Below, one piece after another: positions 56,004 to 64,000 of a DNA stretch of 64,000 bases; position 1 is the first letter of the stretch; every line of letters starts with the position of its first letter. Origin of the DNA: Amphirosellinia nigrospora. Its lineage: Eukaryota; Ascomycota; Sordariomycetes; Xylariales; Xylariaceae. Both the position numbers and the translations under genes were made by a program. Below the pieces are notes generated by a model, which ran no database searches, had not been told where the DNA came from, and saw nothing but the letters and a program-made list of their open reading frames with translations. The DNA lies in assembly GCA_004123355.1 (NCBI GenBank), contig SCHM01000004.1, positions 4,801,017 to 4,865,016 on the forward strand. The letters run 5' to 3'.

Positions 56004-57212
56004 ATGTCGTTGAGAAACGGAATGCTGTCATCAGCAGCTCTGGCTCTAGCCAGGCTGCGCAAATCAAGACCGATACCACCACGCCTGTTCCTGGAGTCCG
56101 ACCATCGCCTCTAGATGGAAGGCCAACGACTTCCTCGGGAACTGCATCTTTGGATAATCTCTTAGCTGGCCACTCAGGCATTCCCATGGGCACCTCACTT
56201 CTTATTGGGGAGCACGGCACAACGGATTTTGCTGGCATGCTCCTTCGCTACTACGTAGCCGAGGGCTTGGTCCAGGGACATCAAATCCATGTACTTGGTT
56301 TAAACGAGGGCTGGCGAGCAGAGCTACCGGACTCTCAACTGATTCCAAATCTTCTAGCAAGTCAGAAGCATCTTCAGGAGATAAAATGAAAATTGCTTGG
56401 AGATATGAGAGCTTGGGCTCCGCGGGGCAGCGAGAGGTATGTTGCAAGCCAACTTACTATGAACCCGTCTATAGCCAGCTTACACGATCTTTAGATAGAG
56501 AAGCACAGAGAGCTCGGGGCGCATCTAATGCTGGCGTTGCGACAACTTTCTGCCACTCCTTTGATCTAACAAAAAGATTGTCTCCTGGTGATGTGAAGGG
56601 CCAGATCGGCTTCCACCAATCTATGGCTGTCCCTATCCCAAGAGCACAACCGACATCTCCATTCAAACTTTTCATACAAGATCTATCATCCAAACTGGCG
56701 AATTCTCCACCGTCGTATATCCATCGAGTAATCGTACCTAACCTATTGTCCCCAACCATGTACTCGAGCTCGTCTTCCCTTCCCCAAGAAATTTTACAGT
56801 TCGTGCACGCTCTAAGAGCTTTGCTGAGGCAATACCCCAAGGTCCTAACGGCTATTCTGACTCTCCCTTTCTCCCTTTATCCCCGGACGACGGGGCTGAC
56901 AAGATGGGTGGAATTACTGTGTGATGGCGTACTCGAATTCATACCGCTACAATCCACAACTATTCACAAACCTCCACCGTCTTCGAAGGGCGAGGGAAAG
57001 ACGACGAGAAAGTCCAAGGTCTGATCAAAGTCCACAGTCTGCCGATTTTCCACGAGAAAGGGGGAGGGTCGCACTCAGCATTGGATGATCAGTCGTTCAG
57101 CCTTAGTCGGTCTAGAGGACTGATAATAAAGCCCTTTTATCTCCCTCCAGCTGACAGCGATGAAAACGAAACTAAAGCAGGAGACGCCGCAAAGCCTAAT
57201 ATGGATTTCTAA
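56004..57212 (+). CDS. ELP4: Elongator complex protein 4 (ELP4/PAXNEB)
   Basis: ELP4 is part of the RecA-like ELP4-5-6 hexamer of Elongator, which modifies wobble uridines in tRNA. The start at 56004 (M-S-L-R) is followed by a one-base loss after an AAA run. The protein then continues with D-N-L-L-A-G-H-S-G-I-P-M-G-T-S-L-L-I-G-E-H-G-T, the degenerate nucleotide-binding start of the RecA fold, and L-L-R-Y-Y-V-A-E-G-L-V-Q-G-H. Further changes lie near 56165, 56375 and 57010-57020. The middle has M-K-I-A-W-R-Y-E and H-S-F-D-L-T-K-R-L, typical of PAXNEB, and I-H-R-V-I-V-P-N-L-L-S-P follows. The end reads N-M-D-F at 57212, as in fungal homologues. About 400 residues. No intron is needed. Confidence 0.87.
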
Positions 57213-57617
57213 GACTGCATCAGATACCTAACCTAAGCCTAGCGGGAAAGAACATACCCTCGTAGTTACATGATCCCAATCAATGCATATTCATTGGACG
57301 GATATAAGCATGAGACCCATCCTAGCCCCACACGTCACCAAAACCATTTTTTCCAAATCTGCACCAACCCAAATTTCTTACCAGCATTCAAACTCTAAAA
57401 ACAAGTAAGTAAACAGATGCTTTCTCTATGCTCTCTCCCCTTCTGTCTCTCTACAATGATTACACCCAATCAATATCTGTCAATCCACTGAATACAATTT
57501 GTTGATAACATTTACATCTGGTTTTTATGATCGTACACATATTTGCATCATCATTTGCGAGCACAGGAAATCTCATCAACTAACTATTTCCCAGGCATCG
57601 CGGTTGCCAACGTGATC
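57213..57617. other. spacer upstream of SEN34
   Basis: 405 bases, with the SEN34 promoter. Nothing else seen. Confidence 0.4.
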
Positions 57618-58598
57618 ATGGCTTCCCCGTCACACCGTGATCGCCCTCTAGTGAGGATATCAAAGGTCGCCGGGAGATATCTGCTATTCGACATAGACGA
57701 TGTGATGTATTTACGCAGGAACTACAACATTTGCTCAGTATTTGTGGAACTATCCCCCAGAACCCTCAGCAGAACGCTTTCATGGGTCTTCCCTTGGAGC
57801 TTATGCCTGAAGAAGCACAAGTTCTAATTGAAAAGAACGCGGCCTACGTCGCTGATGACGCAGTCTTCCATCAGACACGACTGGCGGCATTCGATGAGCT
57901 ATCACGACGGGCATACGTCCAATCGCTCAAGAATCAGGGTAAGAAGATGCAGATGGCTGTGATCGAGAACTATAGTCGCCACAGACCGGTTCCACAGGAA
58001 GGCAAATCAAAAAAGAAGAAAAGAAGGAACCACAGGACTTGTCCCCCAATCAGCTTGCCGAAGGTAATGCTGAAACAGATGAGAGCACTCGTCTCTTTGA
58101 TGATTCAACACCCGCACCCACCAAGAAAGCACCTAACGAGGTTGAGGGCTTCGTGCTCACGCCTACTACCAGCAATCATCTCTTACCGTCTCCATCATCA
58201 AGCTCAAACCTAGAGACCTCGGTTGCTGTAGACGTACCCGTATCCTATCCCCTGTTTGCTCACTTGCATGATAAGGGATATTATGATGCCTGGCCTTCGC
58301 TTTGGCTGTGATTATAATGTGTACCCGGGCGATCCTCTACGCTTCCATAGTCATTTTGTCGGCGTCCACTTTGGATGGATGAAGAAATCTCCATTATGGA
58401 TCTTGTTGGAGGCGGACGGCTTGCCACTGCCGTCAAGAAGGGCTATCTTTTCGGCGGTGCTGTAACCAACACGTCTGGCGACGAGAAGGATAGGGACGGT
58501 GATATATCGCGTGATGAAGAGAACGGGAATGTTCGGCAAAGTGGTGGCCCAGTGGCACCCCTGTGAGGACATTTTGCCTGGAATGGGCCGGAATGTAG
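57618..58598 (+). CDS. SEN34: tRNA-splicing endonuclease subunit SEN34
   Basis: SEN34 is one of the two catalytic subunits of the tRNA-intron endonuclease and cuts the 3' splice site. The ATG at 57618 begins M-A-S-P-S. Family blocks follow: I-S-K-V-A-G-R-Y-L-L-F-D, then L-R-R-N-Y-N-I-C-S-V, then G-L-P-L-E-L-M-P-E-E-A. After a charged linker (K-K-K-K-R-R) comes the nuclease domain: Y-P-L-F-A-H-L-H-D-K-G-Y-Y (catalytic Tyr region), F-G-C-D-Y-N-V-Y-P-G-D-P-L-R-F-H-S-H-F (catalytic His), A-V-K-K-G-Y-L-F-G (likely catalytic Lys) and the end F-C-L-E-W-A-G-M. The frame changes at about 57755, 58010, 58270, 58370 and 58550. About 325 residues. It is notable that an intron-containing tRNA gene is also in this window. 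Confidence 0.88.
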
Positions 58599-59174
58599 GT
58601 AGCTTGAGGCCAGAGGACAATATTAACCAATACGCATTGACTAAATTTGTGTTTTAAGCGTCTCAATCTCTATCATTATTAGTGATATAAACAGTGAGTC
58701 AGTTCAGCGTGCCGGTACATGTCTCGTTTGAACGTGTACCATTAGGTAACAGCAGAGCACTGGAACTAGGTATGATATGGCGGGAAGTCCCGCACTTGAA
58801 CCGTAAAGAAACTTTAGTTGTACAGCAATCATTAGATGCTTTCAATTCTTATGCGCAGAATTCATATTCTTAACAGAAATTCTATGATCATAAATGATTA
58901 CGGCTTGCAGTAGCTCAATCGATAATTGCAACGCCAAGATCGCATCGAAGCCATATGATTCGCTACCATTCTGAGGCAGTGTGTGTAGGTGTTTCCTAAT
59001 TCAAGCTTTCAAGTTTACAAGGGTAGCAGCGTACACGAAACACGACGTCATTGTCCCAGCTTTATTAGGTACTTGAACGCATCGCCTTCACTCGAGATTA
59101 AGTTCAGGGCGAGATCTCTGCACAATATCTGTCGCGTCGCCAACTAGACGCACCCACAATAAGTTACATACAAA
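58599..59174. other. intergenic, 0.6 kb
   Basis: Spacer between SEN34 and the hydrolase gene; no gene seen. Confidence 0.4.
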
Positions 59175-60246
59175 ATGTCTGAAGATAATAAACATACACC
59201 CGAAATCTCCATCCACGATATAGGACCGCCGCCCGTTGAGGAAGACTACGTGAACCCTGCAAATAAGAGTCCCCGTTGGCTTCTAGGCGCCCATGCTTTT
59301 ACGCTGCGTTTTCTAGCTAGCTTCGGCTTCAGTCTTGGTAACCGTTCAGGTCTACCTGCACCGCCTCCTACAGAAACAATATGGCTGAATTCCACACTGA
59401 GTAAGTGGAAAGGCGAGGAGACGATCAGCGCAAACGTATGGATCCCATCCGACGACGCACAGCCGTCTAGCTCTGAGAAAAGACCGGCGGTGATTAATTT
59501 CCACGGCGGCGGGTTTATCCTCGGCCGCGGAACCGATGATTCGCGATGGGCCGACGCGCTCGTGAAAGGGTTGGGTGCCGTGGTCTTCTCGGTCAACTAC
59601 CGTCTGGCGCCGAGTTATCCATTCCCGACACCGGTAGAGGACTGCACCGACGCCATTATCCAGATATGCCAGCTTGCAGATCGGTACAACATCGACACAG
59701 ACCGCATCATACTCTCCGGCTTCTCTGCCGGCGGGACTCTGGCTACGGGTAGCTGGATCGTCTTGCAAGACCCCGCGAGGTGGAACTACGAGATACGGGC
59801 ACCGATACCCAAGATCGCGGGCCTCATCCTCTACTACCCCCGCTTGATTGGACCTTGGACAGATATCAGAAACGAGCTGCCTGCAAAGAGCCGGACCTGA
59901 CATTGCCGAGCGGGTTGACGGATTTGATCGATGCGTCGTACCTGCACCCCCATCTCCCACGCCGCGAACGGACCGACATACGGCTGTCGCCGGGCCTGAT
60001 GCCCGATGAGTTACTAGACCAACTACCGCCTATCCACTTGTGTCTCTGCGAATACGACATGCTTCTCGCCGAAGGCCAGCTGTTTAGCGAGAGACTCGAG
60101 AAACACGGCAAGAACGTCAGCGTCCGTGTAGTCGAGGGTGAGAAACACGCATGGACAAACCCCTACCGCTCGGTCCGAAGGGCTCTGTTGCGTTCGAATA
60201 CGATATCGCGATAGCTGCCGCGAAGAGCTGGCTTCAACGATTATGA
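59175..60246 (+). CDS. alpha/beta hydrolase, HSL-type (esterase/lipase)
   Basis: The start M-S-E-D-N-K gives a soluble protein without a clear signal peptide. The oxyanion-hole motif H-G-G-G is at residues 110-113, the nucleophile motif G-F-S-A-G-G has Ser184, the acid is in C-E-Y-D-M-L-L-A-E-G and the catalytic His is in G-E-K-H-A-W. This order fits the hormone-sensitive-lipase family (alpha/beta hydrolase fold-3). Frame changes occur near 59843, in a C run, and near 60160. In the second case the frame that leads to the stop at 60246 ends A-K-S-W-L-Q-R-L, as expected for this family. About 350 residues. The substrate cannot be predicted; many fungal members act on small esters. Confidence 0.83.
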
Positions 60247-61611
60247 GAACCCAATTAGATCTGGAGACGGCCTACGAGACTACTTTTGTTCTCAACGGCT
60301 ACAAATCCGACTGGAAAGATGATGAAGATGATATACGGGAAATAAATGCATAGAAATGCACACAAGACATAACGCATCGAGGCATCTACAAACGCCAGGC
60401 CAAGGCAAATAAGGCCACTCCGAGAGATGAATGCTTTGGGCATCCGAAGAATTAGAACTCTTCAGTTCACAACATTCCTAATACTCATGATGCATACCAA
60501 GGCCGCGCCTCTGATACTTACGCATTCATACACTCTCGTAAACGATGTTTATTACCAAAGAGCACTACGATACCCACACATATGTTGTGAAGCAACCAAA
60601 CTCGGCGCCCGCTTCTCACACGGGTGCAAGGACCATTCTTATTTTAGGGGGCCTCTGATTCAGCTCTTGGAAGTGGAAGCATCCCCAAAGAGCGGTTAGA
60701 ATCTTCAGTGATTCGATTTATCGGCAACGGGGTGACAGGGTAAAATTCATACATGCTGTCTAGATATCTAGAGAATAATAGTAGATTAATATAACCTGGA
60801 ACGCTTATTTAATGCTAAATTCTTCAAGCTTCGTTGGGTGTTTTTATCGTAGTTCGGATCCTTCTCGGTTGTGAGTGACTGGTCTATCCCTGCCACAGAC
60901 GCCGCTGCGTCTGGTTTGCGGCCAGTGGTTCGCAGTTTAAAGTACTGGAACCAATATTCTGGCACCTTCGCATCAAGTTCTAGTATAACTAGGTAACCAG
61001 ACCAACCCCGTCTTCATCAAAAGGTACCCTATCATGTTCAGAAGGGTTCCGAAGCCATGCGTTGCGCTGCCGAAGATTCGCAACGCCTCTATCTCTTCCG
61101 GCGTGTGGATGTCCAGTTGCCCCTCGCTAGAAGCATTCATTACGCAGGTCATTGCAAGGGACAATGATGTAATCAGCTCTGCCACTCTGCCTTTCCTACT
61201 GCTCCCATTATTAGTAATTATTGGTGTCTGTTAGGAAATAGCAACTCCAGGTCACTGTTCTTGATTCCCAGCAGAATGGAAGTGGCCGGTCGCGTCATAT
61301 AGGCCTACCTAGGTAATTTGCTAAACCTTAATATAACTATAAAGCAAAAAACTGCTTATGCCTAACTTGGAACTTCCTCCTGGCGTTCTGATGCAGGCGC
61401 GATAAGGTAGCCTCCAGAAATGCATGCTGCTCTCACGATTGGTGTATTGGTGTGTGCATTGTGGGGCTGTTCATGTGGCTCTAGGTGGATCCCTGCGGGA
61501 CCCTGTACAGATCTGCGCCAGCCACCGGTACCTGCCACCACTAAGCAACAACATATTAGAAATAGATAGATAAAAAATAGGAAAAATTAAGCAATCGTTA
61601 TGCAATTAATA
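60247..61611. other. gene-poor spacer, 1.4 kb
   Basis: No gene is supported. A 70-codon leftward frame at 61185-60973 has a hydrophobic C-terminal half (G-Y-L-L-M-K-T-G-L-V-W-L) but starts with GTG, so it might be the last exon of a small membrane-protein gene with an unseen upstream part. CCTACCTAGGTAATT lies at 61304-61317. Confidence 0.4.
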
Positions 61612-61712
61612 GGTCTTGCCCGGGTTCGAACCGGGGACTCGGGAAATTTTCACAACACGTTTTGCAGCATTATTGTCAAAATCCCACGTGCTTACCACTA
61701 CACTACAAGGCC
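61612..61712 (-). tRNA. tRNA-Gln (UUG) with 30-base intron
   Basis: The cloverleaf reads on the minus strand. The acceptor 5' arm is GGCCTTG, the D-stem GTGT/GCAC, the anticodon stem TGGGA/TCCCG, and the T-arm CCCGG-TTCGAAC-CCGGG. The 5' exon is 61712..61676, the intron 61675..61646 and the 3' exon 61645..61612. The loop TTTTGA gives anticodon TTG (Gln). TTTTG can pair with CAAAA inside the intron, as expected for a tRNA-splicing substrate. The acceptor stem has one C-A mismatch at the third pair. A T-rich terminator follows about 25 bases downstream. The TTCGA loop and intact stems make this strong; the mismatch may be an error. Confidence 0.85.
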
Positions 61713-62542
61713 TAACTCTTATGGCAGTTGCTACACCGTTGCGATTGCCTTGCAAGGCACGGCTTATAAATTCGGCTTAAAAGCATAGCAGGTTTGCTAA
61801 TTATTTGTTATATTACAACTTGGAAGTAGGTATTGCTAAGCACCTAATTAACCTTGTGTTACCTAGGTATAGAAAGAACGATGGATAACTGCTAGATAGG
61901 GCAGCTGCTGGCTAGGATAGCCAACGGACAGGCAACATGTCAAGAAACACTTGCCCATTATACTTGACCTAGATGCATTTCCTTCTTGGAACACAACAGC
62001 CCATATTATAGATATTGTTACTTGTTTGAATCATTAATATAACAAAAGGACAAGCCTTTTCACTCCTCACTTTTCACTCCTTAAAAGAGTAACACCTTGC
62101 TTATAGCTACATGATTTAGCTGGGTAGCTGCTCCTTGGTGAGGGACTATTCTGGGACATGATTGCTACCTACTACTTGTCTAATATGAAGCGGGTATTTA
62201 ATGCAAAGCGGCGTTCACATGTCGTGCGGTCATTCGGGTCACGACCTAACAACCTTGGAACCCGGGAGGAACTCGGCGCGTTATGACCCGGCGGGGCAAG
62301 ATAAAGAGAAGACAAAACGGAAAACGTCTGGCGGGTCGGAAATCCCACCTCCGCGCGCGCGATGGCGACATCATACACCCTACCTCTGCTCCGATATCGA
62401 ATTATCTTTAATGCAGGTACCATATCAGCCTTCCAAGGTTATGTAAGCAATTTACATCCACTGTAACCTACACATAGGTCGTAATCCTCCCCTTATTTCC
62501 ATTCCTTTGCCCCCGCCGTGAGTCAGGGTCTGTCTTGTCTAT
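61713..62542. other. intergenic, 0.8 kb
   Basis: Spacer between the tRNA and the SDR gene. It is AT-rich to about 62150, then GC-rich near the SDR promoter. No gene supported. Confidence 0.4.
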
Positions 62543-63773
62543 ATGTCCCTCCATCGCACCGCGACCTCAATCCATCGCACGCTACGCACCCTCCTCAGTA
62601 GACCGGTCGTCCCAGGATTGCGTCACCCTCTTCAGAACCCCTTTCTCGGAAAATATTCCGGAATACTATCCCGCACCATGGCCTCGGCAGTCGCGAAGCG
62701 CCTCGCGGGCAAGACGGTCGTAGTCACAGGGGCGTCGTCCGGGATCGGCGCAGCACGGCGTTCGAGTTCGCGCGGACGGCCGCCCCGCGGGGTCTCAAGC
62801 TCGTGCTCACGGCGCGCCGCATCGACACGCTGAAGCAGGTCGCTGCCGACATCACTGCCGAGATCGGCGAGGGCAACGTCAAGGTGCTTCCCGTCCAGCT
62901 CGATGTCAGCAAGCCTGATGAGGTCCGTGGCTTTGTGGATAAGCTACCTGAGGAATTTAAGGAGGTCGATGTGCTTGTGAACAATGCGTAAGCCAACCTA
63001 CTTCTTCCTGGCAGCCTACCCTTTACCTACATCAATTACTTCTGATCACACCACAGAAGAAGAAGAAGCATATAAACGTGATGAACTACAATTAACATGA
63101 AATATGTATAGTGGTCTTGTCAAGGGCGTAGCTAGGGCGCCCGGATCGCGGAAGAGGACGTGAACACCATGTTCAACACCAATGTAACGGGTCTGATCAA
63201 CATGACCCAAGCGATCTTGCCCATTTTCCTGCGCCGCCCCAACGGCGGTAGCGGCGACATCATCAACATCGGCAGCATCGCCGGACGTGAACCCTACGCT
63301 GGCGGTAGCATCTACTGCGCCACTAAAGCCGCCGTGCGTAGCTTCACGGATGCCCTGCGCCAGGAACTTATCGCCTCGCGCGTTCGTGTGTTGGAGGTCG
63401 ACCCGGGTCAAGTTGAGACGGTATGTGCCATTTAAGCCCAAGCATTATTTCCTTTTTCTTCTTCTTAGGAGAGGATTGGAGTTGCGATGATACGGAGGAA
63501 GATATGCTGATGTTGATGTAGGAGTTTTCTGTTGTTCGCTTCTATGGCGATAAAGCTAAGGCTGACGCCGTATATGCGTAAGTTGTTATTTGGTCCCAGA
63601 CGGGGTTGGAATCTTGCTAACAGCATTCTAGCGGTGTTGACCCCTTGACTCCTGATGATATTGCCGAGGTTGTCGTATTCGTCGCCGGAAGGAGGGAGAA
63701 CGTTGTGATTGCCGACACACTCATCTATCCCAACCACCAAGCTGGTGCTGGAGTCATGCACAGAAAATCATAA
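62543..63773 (+). CDS. short-chain dehydrogenase/reductase (YMR226C-like)
   Basis: A classical [11 protein letters not shown] binds the cofactor dinucleotide, N-N-A-G follows, and Y-C-A-T-K carries the active-site Tyr and Lys. The layout fits NADP-dependent 3-hydroxy-acid dehydrogenases such as YMR226C. Exons end at 62987, 63420, 63577 and 63773, with GT..AG introns at 62988..63111, 63421..63521 and 63578..63631. Frame changes lie near 62750, just after the cofactor loop, and near 63145. The first ATG (62543) adds 45 residues rich in Arg, Ser and Thr that look like a mitochondrial presequence. A second in-frame ATG at 62678 gives the cytosolic-type start M-A-S-A-V-A-K-R-L. The C-terminus V-M-H-R-K-S is basic. 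The exact substrate is not certain. Confidence 0.85.
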
Positions 63774-64000
63774 AGAGCTGTAGATAGGCCATTGTATTTA
63801 ATTTGTAGATGGTATATTGATAGTGCAATACTACGAGGACCACAGGACATGATCAATGATTATACGATATATTTACCCGTCGTCACAGAACTAAGCGTTC
63901 GCCCCTACAATCTTACCTTCCAGATGTATTAATATGGCAAAGATCATTTCAAAGAGACCTGATATCAAGACAGGTTAGCTATGTCGTCATACCTGCTTGA
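63774..64000. other. window end
   Basis: 227 bases downstream of the SDR gene, AT-rich. Nothing supported. Confidence 0.4.

Noticed and set aside
61600-61788. 62-codon rightward frame
   Set aside because: Overlaps the tRNA-Gln gene on the other strand and has no coding support.

Overview
This is a nuclear contig from a filamentous ascomycete (Pezizomycotina, probably Sordariomycetes). The genes carry short introns of about 45-100 bp with GTAAGT-type donors and CTAAC-type branch points. They match fungal single-copy genes: POL5, DRN1/CwfJ, UTP20, ZIM17, CUL3, dapB, YND1, Hikeshi/OPI10, RPB8, ELP4 and SEN34. There is also an intron-containing tRNA-Gln. No database search was possible, so all names rest on recognised family sequence.

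Layout. 1-20 kb is mostly ribosome biogenesis and RNA processing: the 5' end of an unidentified leftward gene, POL5, a six-exon polytopic membrane protein, DRN1 (leftward) back-to-back with UTP20 (rightward), and ZIM17. 20-29 kb holds CUL3, a low-complexity spliced gene, a secreted GH131 glycanase and a 90-residue spliced gene. 29-37 kb holds an orphan 365-residue protein, a UPF0145 protein, vacuolar dipeptidyl aminopeptidase B and an ABM-like small protein. 37-49 kb looks accessory: sparse genes and AT-rich spacers around a protein kinase-like gene, a V8/trypsin-like protease fused to hydrophobic repeats, and an amidoligase. 49-64 kb returns to core genes (YND1, Hikeshi, a thiamine-type Nudix hydrolase, RPB8, ELP4, SEN34), then an HSL-type hydrolase, the tRNA and a short-chain dehydrogenase.

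Sequence quality matters here. Many conserved, mostly essential genes (UTP20 worst, then CUL3, YND1, ELP4, Hikeshi, GH131, SDR) are broken by one- or two-base frame changes, usually in or beside homopolymers, while the protein continues intact in another frame. Other genes (membrane protein, DRN1, dapB, UPF0145, RPB8, V8-like protease) are clean. Residual assembly indels explain this better than gene death. One case is shown inside the sequence: a copy of the ZIM17 tandem repeat lacks exactly one base of a C run that the next two copies keep.

The best candidate for something undescribed is the 38-46 kb group. The kinase gene and the protease gene are divergently arranged, and the protease has an intact His/Asp/Ser triad followed by three related amphipathic segments. 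A protease-controlled membrane-active or self/non-self system is a guess, not something the sequence shows.
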